Below are positions 1 through 7,688 of a DNA stretch of 64,000 bases, one piece after another. A program made the position numbers and the translations under genes. The notes below the pieces were generated by a model. That model searched no databases and was not told where the DNA came from. It saw only the letters and a program-made list of their open reading frames with translations. How positions within the stretch are numbered: position 1 is the stretch's first letter; each line of letters begins with the position of its first letter. The DNA comes from Actinacidiphila glaucinigra. GTDB lineage: Bacteria; Actinomycetota; Actinomycetes; Streptomycetales; Streptomycetaceae. The stretch lies in NCBI RefSeq assembly GCF_900188405.1, contig NZ_FZOF01000006.1, positions 434,001 through 498,000 on the forward strand. The letters run 5' to 3'.

Positions 1-2
1 GG

Positions 3-818
3 AGCAGTCTGGTCGGGATCGAGGCCGGCATCACCTACACGGTCGAGCAGCTCTGGCTCGGGGTGTTCCTGCGGTCGGGGAACGACGCGGTGCACGTGCT
101 GTGCTCGATGAACGGCGGCATGGAGAAGACCGTCCGGGACATGCGGGCGCGGGCGCGCGAGCTGCAGGCGAACGACACGCACGTCGTGAGCCCGGACGGC
201 TACGACACGCCCGGTCAGCTGTCCTCGGCGTACGACCTGACGCTCTTCGCCCGGGCGGGGCTGCGCAACCCGGACTTCCGCCACTACTGCCGCACGCAGG
301 TCGCGCGCTTCCCCGGGGAGAAGGGCGAGACCTTCGAGATCCAGAACACCAACCGGCTGCTCGGCGACTACGACGGCATGATCGGGGTGAAGAACGGCTA
401 CACCACCAACGCCGGGAACACCTTCACCGGCGCGGCGGAGCGCGACGGGCGGACGCTGCTGGTGACCGTGATGCACCCGGAGTCGGGGTACGACGAGGTG
501 TACCAGGAGGCAGCCGACCTGCTGGACTGGGGCTTCGACGCGGTGGGCCGCGTCGAGCCGGTCGGGGAGCTGGTGCCGACGCTGAGCCAGGAGCGCGCGA
601 TGGCCGGCGGCCCGCCCGGCGACAGCCCCGGTCCACAGCCGGCGGCGGCCGACGGGTCCAAGGGGTCCTCGTGGATCGGCCCGGCCGTGGAGACCGTCCT
701 GGTGGCGGCCGTCGCGGCGTTCGTCCTGGCGATCAGGCGCCGCCCGCTGCCGCAGCGCGCGGCGGCGGCCCGTGGGGACGCACGGCGGCGCGGGCGCGGC
801 TCGAGCCGCGCCCGCTGA
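3..818 (+). CDS. D-alanyl-D-alanine carboxypeptidase, 5'-truncated by window edge
   Basis: Enters the window in frame, so the signal peptide and SxxK nucleophile motif lie upstream. About 271 residues remain. They show the SxN motif as SGN (codons at 75-83), the SPDGYDTPGQ and AYDLTLFAR segments of the class A DD-carboxypeptidase fold, and GVKNGYTT, where KNG (390-398) stands at the usual KTG position. Near the C-terminus a hydrophobic segment (VETVLVAAVAAFVLAI) precedes a basic Arg-rich tail, as in membrane-anchored low-molecular-weight PBPs. The family trims the terminal D-Ala from peptidoglycan stem peptides outside the membrane. It is a close paralog of the intact gene at 8119-9576, which has a lysine-rich insertion that this copy lacks. 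Confidence 0.9.
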   Translation, partial: SSLVGIEAGITYTVEQLWLGVFLRSGNDAVHVLCSMNGGMEKTVRDMRARARELQANDTHVVSPDGYDTPGQLSSAYDLTLFARAGLRNPDFRHYCRTQVARFPGEKGETFEIQNTNRLLGDYDGMIGVKNGYTTNAGNTFTGAAERDGRTLLVTVMHPESGYDEVYQEAADLLDWGFDAVGRVEPVGELVPTLSQERAMAGGPPGDSPGPQPAAADGSKGSSWIGPAVETVLVAAVAAFVLAIRRRPLPQRAAAARGDARRRGRGSSRAR

Positions 819-1079
819 GTTCGCCGCCCCACGGCCGGGGCACGCGGCTCACCGGGCGGGAGTCCCGTAGGCGGCGACGGCCGGTGCCGGCAACCGAGCG
901 AGCGCCGCGGCGGCGGCGTCTGCGGGAACGCTCCGGCGCCTCATGGCGGTCCTCGTGCTCCCCCGGCACCTTTTCGCTCCGGTCGGCGCGTGGGAGGAGC
1001 GGTGCGGAATCACGCTGTGGCCCGAGACCCGGGACTACGCCTACGCTATCGCGCCGGACTTCCTGACTCTGGAGAAGAT

Positions 1080-1496
1080 ATGCACGCATTAACCTTGCTC
1101 ATGGCAGCCTGCATATTCGTGTTCGGATCGATCCTCGTCCGCTTGACGGCGATGGAGGTACTCAGGAGGAGAGCCGTCTCCCGCAACGGGGTCGCGGTCG
1201 AAGGCGAGTGCGTGGACCGTACGTGGAGCCAACATGGCGGGCCTCACTACGTCTTGACCTACACGACACTCGAAGGAAGGACCTTTCGCGCGACCTTTTC
1301 GAGCATTGCGCTCCCTCCCGGCTTCACCAGCGAGTCGACCGCGACCATAATCTACGACCCGGCGGATCCCGGTACGTCAATGACGGCCTTCGCCCTGCAC
1401 AAAGCGATCTGGAGAAGTCCGGGCGACGTGTACGCCGCTCTGGGTGGCGCGGCCCTGTGCTGCATCGCCGCATGGATGGCCATGGAGAGCATCTGA
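1080..1496 (+). CDS. DUF3592 membrane protein with a TTA codon
   Basis: 138 residues. ATG at 1080 was chosen because GGAGA (1071-1075) lies 4 nt before it. An N-terminal membrane segment (residues about 3-22) is followed by a beta-rich central part (VEGECVDRTW ... HYVLTYTTLEGRTFRATFSS ... IIYDPADPGTS) typical of DUF3592, then a C-terminal hydrophobic helix. The family has no assigned function. Codon 4 is TTA (1089-1091), read in Streptomyces by the developmentally controlled bldA tRNA, so expression may be restricted to late growth. The first half uses more A/T-ending codons than its neighbours, which fits an accessory origin. It stands alone between a carboxypeptidase and a convergent DUF4234 gene. 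Confidence 0.75.
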   Translation: MHALTLLMAACIFVFGSILVRLTAMEVLRRRAVSRNGVAVEGECVDRTWSQHGGPHYVLTYTTLEGRTFRATFSSIALPPGFTSESTATIIYDPADPGTSMTAFALHKAIWRSPGDVYAALGGAALCCIAAWMAMESI

Positions 1497-1553
1497 CCCG
1501 GCCGGACCCCACGCCGGGAACCCGGGTGCGCGGCCGCGCGGCGGCACGGGCCG

Positions 1554-1997
1554 TCAGTTGCGGGCGACCCAGACCTGGTTGAGCTGCTCCTGGTAGTAGA
1601 ACGAGGTCAGCCCGAACGCGGGCGCCAGCAGCAGTCCCTTGAGGCCGGAGACCGTGTCGTGGAGGCCCGCGCGGCGCTGGGCGCGGGCGATGCGGCAGCC
1701 GGTGTTGTAGAGGGAGACGACGGCGGGCACGAGCAGCAGCGCGCCGAGGCTGACGGCGAGCACGGCGAGGGCGGGGCGGACCTTGATGCCGGGGTCGAAC
1801 TCCCGCAGTTCCTTGTTGGCCCGGTAGTACCAGACGAGCCAGTACACGCCGAAGGTCAGCGGCCCCAGCAGCCAGACGGCCTCGGGGCGGCGCATGTCGC
1901 CGGACGGCGTGGCGAGCCCCACGCCCCCGGAGACGGGGAAACCCGGGAAGGGCCCCCGCGGGTGGGGCAGGGTCCGGTAGCGGTCCTCGTTGAACAT
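1554..1997 (-). CDS. DUF4234 domain membrane protein
   Basis: 147 residues. After a Pro-rich N-terminus, the motif WLLGPLTFGVYWLVWYYRAN followed by KELREFDPGI is the hallmark of DUF4234. A second hydrophobic segment (ALAVLAVSLGALLLVPAVVSLY) and a TGCRIARAQRRAG loop follow. It is probably an integral membrane protein with two or three spans. The function of the family is unknown. Monocistronic, convergent with the DUF3592 gene. The 143 nt between its start and the MarR gene's end show no obvious operator. Confidence 0.7.
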   Translation of the reverse strand: MFNEDRYRTLPHPRGPFPGFPVSGGVGLATPSGDMRRPEAVWLLGPLTFGVYWLVWYYRANKELREFDPGIKVRPALAVLAVSLGALLLVPAVVSLYNTGCRIARAQRRAGLHDTVSGLKGLLLAPAFGLTSFYYQEQLNQVWVARN

Positions 1998-2140
1998 GCT
2001 GCCCCCAGGTCGTGCCTTCGGCAGTGACGGAGCGGTTGCGTGCCGAAGAGAAGGTAAAGCTACTCGGCGGTTCGGCAGCCTGTCAGCGGGGAACGCTCAC
2101 AAATTTCGCACAGGATGTCGGATCTTCCCGGATCCTGTGT

Positions 2141-2668
2141 TCAGTCGCCCTCGGCCACCACCATGACGCGTCGCAGCAGGTCGGCGAGGTACCGGCGTTC
2201 GTCGGCGTCGAGGGCGCCGAGCAACCGGTACTCCTCGTGGCCCAGCACGTCCATGGCGCCGAGCCAGGTGGCGCGGCCGGCGTCGGTGAGCTCGACGTCG
2301 ATGCGCCGGCGGTCGGCGGTGGAGTGGGTGCGCCGGACGTGGCCGCGGGCCTCCAGCGCGTCGAGGCGCCCGGTGACGGAGGCGGGGGCCAGGTCGAGGT
2401 CGGCGGCGAGTTCGGACGGGGCGGCGCGGCCGCCGCGCCCGGCGAGGGCGTGCAGGGTGTCGAACTCGTGGCGCTGCAGGCCGAAGTCGACCAGCGACTG
2501 CTCGCGGACCTTGCGCAGATGGCTGGTGACGAGCTTCATGCGGGTGACAGCGCCCTCGACGTCCGGGTCGAGGTCCGGCAGCACGGGCAGCCAGCGTTCC
2601 ACGTGTCCGTCGGTCCAGTCCCGTTCCACCGCGGTGTCCTCGGTGTCGGCGTCGGCATCGGCTTCCAT
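2141..2668 (-). CDS. MarR-family transcriptional regulator
   Basis: 175 residues from ATG at 2668. The core shows the MarR winged helix: LRKVREQSLVDFGLQRHEFD, then LAADLDLAPASVTGRLDALE as recognition helix region and HSTADRRRIDVELTDAGRA as wing. The acidic N-terminus (MEADADADTED) is unusual but short. It is divergent from an MFS exporter, and a 10-bp inverted repeat lies in the 68-nt gap, so it probably represses itself and the transporter and is released by a ligand of the pump. On the minus strand TAGGAT (2681-2676) ends 7 nt before the ATG, so the mRNA may be leaderless. Upstream in-frame extensions would cross the operator and are rejected. Confidence 0.88.
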   Translation of the reverse strand: MEADADADTEDTAVERDWTDGHVERWLPVLPDLDPDVEGAVTRMKLVTSHLRKVREQSLVDFGLQRHEFDTLHALAGRGGRAAPSELAADLDLAPASVTGRLDALEARGHVRRTHSTADRRRIDVELTDAGRATWLGAMDVLGHEEYRLLGALDADERRYLADLLRRVMVVAEGD

Positions 2669-2691
2669 GGCCCGAATCCTATGGCGGAATA

Positions 2692-2724
2692 TATTTCGGT
2701 GGCGAATGGTTCGGCACCGAAATA
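2692..2724. promoter_or_regulatory. Inverted-repeat operator between marR-type gene and MFS gene
   Basis: TATTTCGGTG (2692-2701) and CACCGAAATA (2715-2724) are perfect inverted copies separated by 13 nt. The site lies between the two divergent start codons. The right arm touches a -10-like TACATT (2723-2728) that would give a leaderless start for the MFS gene at 2737. Size and position fit a MarR dimer site controlling both directions. Protein binding is inferred. Confidence 0.6.
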
Positions 2725-2736
2725 CATTGCGGTGCC

Positions 2737-3987
2737 ATGACGCCCACACACCCCCTCCGGCTCCGCGGCTTCCGGCTGCTGTTCGCCGGGCGCACGCTGT
2801 CCCTGCTCGGCGACGGGGTCGTACCCGCCGCACTGGTCATCGCCGTCACCCGGGCGACCGGCGACGTCTCGGCCCTCGCCCTCGTCCTGGCCTGCGCGAT
2901 GGTGCCGAAGCTGCTGCTGCTCCCGCTCGGCGGGGTGGTGGCCGACCGCTTCGACGCCCGGCGCGTGGCGGTCGCCGCGGATCTCGTACGCTGCGCCGCC
3001 CAGCTCTTCGTCGGGCTCGAACTGCTCGGCGGCGACCCGTCGCTGGCCCCCATCGCGCTCGCCGAGGCGGTGGGCGGCACCGCCTCCGCCTTCGCGATGC
3101 CGACCCAGTCGCCGCTGGTCGCCGGCACCGTCACCGACGGGGCGGCGAGGCAGCGGGCCAACTCCCTGATGGGGGTCGCGAACAGCGCGACCCGGCTGTG
3201 CGGCCCGGCCCTCGCCGCCGCGCTGATCTGGGCCGCCGGCCCCGGCCTCGCCTTCGTGCTGGACGCCGCTTCCTTCGCGGTGAGCGCCGCCCTGCTGGCG
3301 GTGCTGCGGGTCGAGCGGACTCCGCTGCCGCGCGCGTCAATGCTCGCCGACCTCAAGGAGGGCTGGACCGAGGTCCGTTCGCGCGACTGGTACTGGACGA
3401 GTCTGGTCGCGCACGCCGCCTGGAACGGTGCCGCAGCGGTCCTGACCACCCTCGGCCCGGCCGTGGCGATCCACCGGCTCGGCGGCGAGGGCGTGTGGTT
3501 CTGGGTGCTGGAGGCCGGGGCGATCGGTCTCGTCCTCGGCTCCCTGCTGGCCGCACGGGCCCGGCCGCGCCGCCCCGTACTGGTCGCCAACCTGGGCCTG
3601 GCGACGTACGCGCTGCCGCTGGCACTGCTGGCCCTGGCCGCCCCGGCCCCGCTGCTCATCGTGGCGTACGGGCTGGCGCTGGCGGCGCTCGGCTACCTCA
3701 CCCCGGTCTGGGAGACGGTCGTCCAGCAGCAGGTGCCGCCGCAGGCGCTGGCCCGGGTCACCTCGTACGACTGGCTGCTGTCGCTCGCCGCGATGCCCGC
3801 GGGCTACGCGCTGGCCCCGCTCGCCACCGGCCTGTGGGGCCCGGGGCTCCCGTTGGCGGTGTCGGCGGCGCTGGTGGCGGTCGCCTGCCTGGCGACCGCG
3901 GCGGTACCGGGGGTGCGGGCGATCGGCGTGGTCCGCACGGAGCCCGCCGTGCCGGTCCCGGCCGGCGGCGGGGCCGCGAAGGGCTGA
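2737..3987 (+). CDS. MFS transporter
   Basis: 416 residues with about 12 hydrophobic segments, the usual size for a major facilitator exporter. The N-terminal half carries LFAGRTLSLLGDGVVPAAL and the loop GGVVADRFDARRVAV, a version of the MFS motif A (GxxxDRxxRR) between helices 2 and 3. This places it with the drug/enterobactin-type exporters of Actinobacteria. It is divergent from a MarR regulator across a shared operator, so efflux of the regulator's inducing compound is the likely role. Substrate is not predictable. No Shine-Dalgarno is visible before ATG 2737; leaderless translation is likely. Confidence 0.88.
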   Translation: MTPTHPLRLRGFRLLFAGRTLSLLGDGVVPAALVIAVTRATGDVSALALVLACAMVPKLLLLPLGGVVADRFDARRVAVAADLVRCAAQLFVGLELLGGDPSLAPIALAEAVGGTASAFAMPTQSPLVAGTVTDGAARQRANSLMGVANSATRLCGPALAAALIWAAGPGLAFVLDAASFAVSAALLAVLRVERTPLPRASMLADLKEGWTEVRSRDWYWTSLVAHAAWNGAAAVLTTLGPAVAIHRLGGEGVWFWVLEAGAIGLVLGSLLAARARPRRPVLVANLGLATYALPLALLALAAPAPLLIVAYGLALAALGYLTPVWETVVQQQVPPQALARVTSYDWLLSLAAMPAGYALAPLATGLWGPGLPLAVSAALVAVACLATAAVPGVRAIGVVRTEPAVPVPAGGGAAKG

Positions 3988-4044
3988 CGACGGCGCGACG
4001 GCGCACCGGTCTCCACGGCCCCCGCGAGGGACCGCACTTCTCGC

Positions 4045-4073
4045 TTGAACATGTTCAAAAACAGGTCTACAGT
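4045..4073 (+). promoter_or_regulatory. Promoter with TetR-type operator over the -35 box
   Basis: TTGAACATGTTCAA (4045-4058) is a perfect 14-bp palindrome. Its first half, TTGAAC (4045-4050), also serves as a -35 box, and TACAGT (4068-4073) follows after a 17-nt spacer as -10. Transcription would start near 4080, upstream of the membrane protein-DCC-TetR genes. A repressor bound here would block RNA polymerase. Confidence 0.65.
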
Positions 4074-4086
4074 CATCGTCAACGGG

Positions 4087-4105
4087 TTTTGAACACGTTC
4101 GAAAA
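4087..4105 (+). promoter_or_regulatory. Second, imperfect operator copy in the 5' leader
   Basis: TTGAACACGTTCGAA (4089-4103) repeats the TTGAAC-NN-GTTC core of the palindrome at 4045-4058 with one changed position in the right arm. It lies between the predicted start point and the ATG at 4117, about four helical turns (44 bp) from the first site, on roughly the same face of the DNA. Two sites for one TetR-type dimer each are likely. Confidence 0.55.
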
Positions 4106-4116
4106 GGGTGGGACCC

Positions 4117-4527
4117 ATGGACCTCACGGTCGTCGCATACGTCATCTACCTGCTCGTCAGCGTCGCGCTGACGGTGTGGGTGGCCCGGACCCTCAGCCGG
4201 GCCGGCAAGGTCTTCCTCGAAGACGTGCTCCACGGCAACGAGAAGCTGGCCGACGCCGTCAACCACCTCCTGGTGGTCGGCTTCTACCTCGTGAACCTCG
4301 GCTTCGTGGCGCTGTACCTGAAGAACGCGGACCGGGTCGGGAACGCCCGCGAGCTCTTCGAGGCGCTGTCGGTCAAGCTCGGTGTCGTCCTGCTCGTCCT
4401 CGGGGTGCTGCACCTGTGCAACGTCTACGTCCTCAACAAGATCCGCCGCCGGGGCGTCATGGACCGCGAGCAGGTCCCGCCCGTCCGCCCGCAGGGCTGG
4501 ACCGCCCCCGCGCGGCCCGGGGCGTGA
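4117..4527 (+). CDS. Small integral membrane protein, first gene of TetR-controlled operon
   Basis: 136 residues. ATG 4117 has GGGTGGGA (4106-4113) before it; a GTG at 4108 in the same frame lies inside that element. Three hydrophobic segments are visible: VVAYVIYLLVSVALTVWV, the NHLLVVGFYLVNLGFVALYL stretch, and KLGVVLLVLGVLHLCNVYVL, followed by a basic cytoplasmic tail (NKIRRRGVMDRE). I recognise no functional family. It is followed within 5 nt by a DCC-family oxidoreductase and then a TetR gene, so the three are probably one transcript controlled by the palindromes upstream. The partner suggests a membrane redox or envelope role, but that is inference. Confidence 0.8.
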   Translation: MDLTVVAYVIYLLVSVALTVWVARTLSRAGKVFLEDVLHGNEKLADAVNHLLVVGFYLVNLGFVALYLKNADRVGNARELFEALSVKLGVVLLVLGVLHLCNVYVLNKIRRRGVMDREQVPPVRPQGWTAPARPGA

Positions 4528-4532
4528 CGGCG

Positions 4533-5081
4533 ATGGACCGCACCCCAGCGACCGGGGCCGCTCCGGCGGCCCCGGTGCCGGTCCGCCTGCTGACCGTCCT
4601 GTACGACCCCGACTGCTCGCTCTGCTCCTCCGTCCGCCGCTGGCTGGAGCGTCAGCGGCAGATCGTGCCGCTGGACCTCGTCCCGGTCGGCTCCGAGGAG
4701 GCCCGGCGCCGCTTCCCGGAGCTGGACCACACCGCGACGCTGCGCGAGATCACCGTCGTCGGGGACTCGGGGCAGGTCTACCGGGACGACGCCGCCTGGC
4801 TGGTCTGCCTGTGGGCCCTGGCCGAGTACCGGCCCATGGCGCACCGCCTCGGCACCCGCGCCGGAGCGCCCGTCGCCCGGGCCGCCGTGCTCGCCGCCGC
4901 CCGCTACCGCGAGGCGCAGTGGGGCCGCGGGGCCGCCGCGACCGGCTGGGGCGGCCGGATGTACACGAGCGGCGAGGGCTGGTCGTACGACCCCAAGGAG
5001 GGCTGGACGCACACCGCCCCGCACGCCACCCCGGACACCGCCCCCGACGCCTGCGCGGACGGCTGCGCCCCGCCCGGTTAG
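4533..5081 (+). CDS. DCC-family thiol-disulfide oxidoreductase (DUF393)
   Basis: 182 residues from ATG 4533; an in-frame GTG at 4524 overlaps the preceding stop codon (GTGA) and is an alternative coupled start. The N-terminal YDPDCSLCSSVRRWLERQ contains the DxxCxxC signature of the DCC/DUF393 family, a thioredoxin-like fold with a CSLC active-site pair. The later LREITVVGDSGQVYRDDAAW matches the family's second conserved block. The C-terminal third (SGEGWSYDPKEGWTH onward) is a hydrophilic extension beyond the usual 110-130 residue domain, ending with two more cysteines. It is presumably a cytoplasmic protein acting on thiols of an unknown partner, perhaps the membrane protein encoded upstream. 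Confidence 0.8.
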   Translation: MDRTPATGAAPAAPVPVRLLTVLYDPDCSLCSSVRRWLERQRQIVPLDLVPVGSEEARRRFPELDHTATLREITVVGDSGQVYRDDAAWLVCLWALAEYRPMAHRLGTRAGAPVARAAVLAAARYREAQWGRGAAATGWGGRMYTSGEGWSYDPKEGWTHTAPHATPDTAPDACADGCAPPG

Positions 5082-5091
5082 GCTCACGGAC

Positions 5092-5811
5092 GTGGAAGAA
5101 GCACCCCCCGGCACGGCCCCCGGCGCGATCCCCGGGACACCCCGGCCCCCCAAGAGCGAGCAGACGCGCGCCCTGATCCTCGAGACGGCCATGCGGCTGT
5201 TCGAGGAACGGGGCTACGACAAGACGACGATGCGCGCCATCGCCAAGGAGGCCGGGGTCTCGGTCGGCAACGCCTACTACTACTTCGACGGGAAGGAACA
5301 CCTCGTCCAGGGCTTCTACGACCGCCTCGCCGCCGAGCACGAGGCCGCGGTCCGGGGAATCCTGGACGGCGGTGGGGACCGGGACCTGGCGGCGCGGCTG
5401 CTCACCGTGATGACCGCCTGGATCGACGTGGCCCGCCCCTACCACCAGTTCGCCGCGCAGTTCTTCAAGAACGCCGCCGATCCGGCGAGCCCGCTCAGCC
5501 CCTTCTCCCCCGAGTCGCACCCGGCCCTCGACGCGGCCATCTCCATCCACGAACGGGTGCTCTCCGGCTCCGACATCAAGGTCGACGCGGAACTCGCCGA
5601 GGTGCTGCCCGAACTGATGTGGATGTACCAGATGGGCATCGTCGTCTACTGGGTCTTCGACCACTCCCCCGACACCGAGCGCACCCGCCGGCTCGTCGCG
5701 CGCACCGCGCCGCTCGGCGCGCGGATCCTCAGGCTCTCCCGCTACCGGCTGCTGCGGCCGATCGTGCGCGAGATCCGCGAACTGCTCTCGGAGTTCCTCT
5801 TCCGGCGCTGA
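5092..5811 (+). CDS. TetR-family regulator, likely autorepressor of its operon
   Basis: 239 residues from GTG 5092, 10 nt after the DCC gene. The N-terminal DNA-binding domain is clear: TRALILETAMRLFEERGYDKTTMRAIAKEAGVSVGNAYYYFDGKEHL, residues about 24-70. The remaining helical part would bind an unknown ligand. As last gene of the operon preceded by two TTGAAC-NN-GTTC palindromes, it most likely represses its own transcription. The N-terminus is Pro/Gly-rich and probably disordered. Length (239) is slightly above the usual 190-220 residues. Confidence 0.9.
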   Translation: MEEAPPGTAPGAIPGTPRPPKSEQTRALILETAMRLFEERGYDKTTMRAIAKEAGVSVGNAYYYFDGKEHLVQGFYDRLAAEHEAAVRGILDGGGDRDLAARLLTVMTAWIDVARPYHQFAAQFFKNAADPASPLSPFSPESHPALDAAISIHERVLSGSDIKVDAELAEVLPELMWMYQMGIVVYWVFDHSPDTERTRRLVARTAPLGARILRLSRYRLLRPIVREIRELLSEFLFRR

Positions 5812-5854
5812 GCCGGCCCGCCGCCCGCGCGCCCGCCGGGGGCCACCGCCCCGG

Positions 5855-6256
5855 TCAGCCCACGGCGGGCTCGGCGAGCACCGCCCAGACCGTCTTGCCG
5901 TACCGGCCGCGCTCCCGGACGCCCCAGGTGTCCGAGAGCGCCTGCACCAGCCGCAGGCCGCGCCCCGACTCGTCGCCGTCGCCCGCGTCGCGCGGCACGG
6001 GGCGGGACTGGGCACCGCCGTCGGAGACCTCGACGACGCACGAGCCGTCGGAGTGCACGGTCACCGCCACCTCGAACTCCCGCTCCAGGAGCGGGCTGTA
6101 CCGTACGGCGTTGGTCGCCAGCTCCGACACGACCAGGACGACGGACTCGACGGTCTCGCCCTCCTGCTCCCATCCCTCGAGGTGGTCACGTACCCTGTGC
6201 CGGGCCAGCCCGACCGACGTCGGATGCCGGGGCAGCCGGAACGCACTGCGCCTCAA
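5855..6256 (-). CDS. RsbW-like ATP-binding protein (anti-sigma/GHKL ATPase)
   Basis: 133 residues. Start is TTG at 6256, supported by GGGGAGAG (minus strand of 6264-6271) 7 nt upstream; no ATG or GTG is better placed. Motifs of the HATPase_c_2 family are present: VVSELATNAVRYS (N box), VVEVSDGG (G1) and ESGRGLRLVQALSDTWGV (G2), ending with GKTVWAVL. Such stand-alone kinase-like domains are abundant in Streptomyces. The characterised ones bind anti-anti-sigma proteins or sigma factors. No partner gene is adjacent. A decayed relative lies at 10310-10640. Confidence 0.85.
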   Translation of the reverse strand: MRRSAFRLPRHPTSVGLARHRVRDHLEGWEQEGETVESVVLVVSELATNAVRYSPLLEREFEVAVTVHSDGSCVVEVSDGGAQSRPVPRDAGDGDESGRGLRLVQALSDTWGVRERGRYGKTVWAVLAEPAVG

Positions 6257-6392
6257 CAGGTCACTCTCCCCATGAGCGAACGCCCCCCTTCCGTTGCGCC
6301 ATCCCTTACCAGTTTCGACGCGGGGAATGCGCTCCGTGCCAGATTGTTCGCACTCGGTGAGAGGTTTCCGGCCAAATTCAGACGCGCGGCCT

Positions 6393-7688
6393 TCAGGCCC
6401 GGGGCGAGGCGAGGGTCACGATCGTGATGTCCGAGGGCGCGCCCACGCGGACCGGCGGGCCCCACGCCCCCGCACCACGGGTCACGTACAACTGGGTGTC
6501 GCCATACGTTTCCAGGCCGGCCACCGTGGGGTTGGCCAGTTCCGCGATGTAGTTGCCGGGCCACAGCTGCCCGCCGTGGGTGTGCCCGGACAGCTGCAGG
6601 TCGACGTGGTGCCGGACCGACTCGTGGACCATCACCGGCTGGTGGGCGAGGAGCACCACCGCGCGCGAGGTGTCCCGGTCGCCGAGCGCCGCCGTGTAGT
6701 CGGGGGCGTGGTCGTGGTCCGCGCCGCTGATGTCGTTGACCCCGGCCAGGTCGAAGCCGGCGAGTTCGGTGCGGGCGTTCTCCAGCGGGTGGACGCCCAG
6801 GTCGCGCACGAAGTCGATCCAGGGCGCGGCCCCGGAGAAGTACTCGTGGTTGCCGGTGACGAAATAGCTCCCGTCCCGCGCCCGGAGCCGGGCCAGCGGC
6901 TCGGCCGCGGCGCCCAGTTCCCGCACCGAGCCGTCGACCAGGTCGCCGACGATCGTGACGAGGTCCGGGCGGGCCCCGTTGATCGTGTCCACGATCCGCC
7001 GGGTGTGCGCCCTGCCGAGGATCGGGCCGAGGTGGATGTCGCTCACCACGGCGATCCGGTAACCGTCCGCGGCCGCGGGGAGCTTGGCGAGCGGGACGGT
7101 GACGTACTTCAGGCGCGGGCCGCGCAGCACGCCGTAGGTGCCCTGGCCGACTGTCACCCCCGCGGCGACGGCCGCCGCGGCGCCGACCGTACGCGCGACG
7201 AACAGCCGCCTCGTCGGCCCGGCGGAAGCGGGCTCGGGCCGCGGCTCGGACGCGGGCTCGGACTCGGGCTCGGGCCGCGGCTCCGGCGACGCCTCGGCCG
7301 CCTTTCCGGAGGGCTCGGCCGGCTCCACGGTTCGGGCGGGCTCGGCGGCCCGCACGCCCCGGGACCGCTCCCTGCGCTCCAGCGCGCCCCGCAGCAGCGG
7401 CCGTACGGCCTCGCCGGCCAGCACCGCCAGCGTCAGGTAGAGCAGCACCGCCAGCCACAGGTAGCCCGGCCAGGCCAGCCACCGTTCGGCCGCCAGCGGC
7501 AGCGCCCGCCCGCCGGTCAGCGCACCCACGCTCAGCAGCGGAAGGACGACCGCCAGGACCGTCCCCGTCCGCCGCCACCAGCCGCCCGGCGCGGACACGT
7601 CGCGGACCAGCCTGCGCCACAGGTAGTAGTGCACCCCGCCGAGGAGGGCCAGGACGGCCGCGACGACGGCGACCACCACGAGGATCAC
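6393..7688 (-). CDS. Membrane-anchored metallophosphoesterase
   Basis: 431 residues from GTG 7688, overlapping the upstream gene by 4 nt (GTGA). The first 110 residues hold about four membrane helices. A Pro/Glu/Ala-rich linker (repeated EPRPEPESEP-like) leads to a twin-arginine-like TRRLFVARTVG and another hydrophobic helix, then the calcineurin-like domain. Its metal ligands are evident: VVSDIHLGP (DxH), VGDLVDG, GNHEYFSG and LSGHTHGGQLWPGN. The catalytic domain therefore probably faces outside. The family includes YkuE-like phosphodiesterases; the substrate is unknown. It is translationally coupled to the SCO4848-family gene. Confidence 0.9.
   Translation of the reverse strand: MILVVVAVVAAVLALLGGVHYYLWRRLVRDVSAPGGWWRRTGTVLAVVLPLLSVGALTGGRALPLAAERWLAWPGYLWLAVLLYLTLAVLAGEAVRPLLRGALERRERSRGVRAAEPARTVEPAEPSGKAAEASPEPRPEPESEPASEPRPEPASAGPTRRLFVARTVGAAAAVAAGVTVGQGTYGVLRGPRLKYVTVPLAKLPAAADGYRIAVVSDIHLGPILGRAHTRRIVDTINGARPDLVTIVGDLVDGSVRELGAAAEPLARLRARDGSYFVTGNHEYFSGAAPWIDFVRDLGVHPLENARTELAGFDLAGVNDISGADHDHAPDYTAALGDRDTSRAVVLLAHQPVMVHESVRHHVDLQLSGHTHGGQLWPGNYIAELANPTVAGLETYGDTQLYVTRGAGAWGPPVRVGAPSDITIVTLASPRA

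Noticed and set aside
1516..1523. GGGAACCC at the end of the DUF3592 gene as a third ECF promoter
   Set aside because: No CGGTGTA follows at the 12-nt spacing and no gene starts downstream on the plus strand.
2115..5081. A very long open frame running through marR, the MFS gene and into the DCC gene
   Set aside because: Only its last part (from 4533) has family similarity; the rest is antisense or out of frame to well-supported genes and has the Arg/Pro/Ala bias of shadow frames in high-GC DNA.
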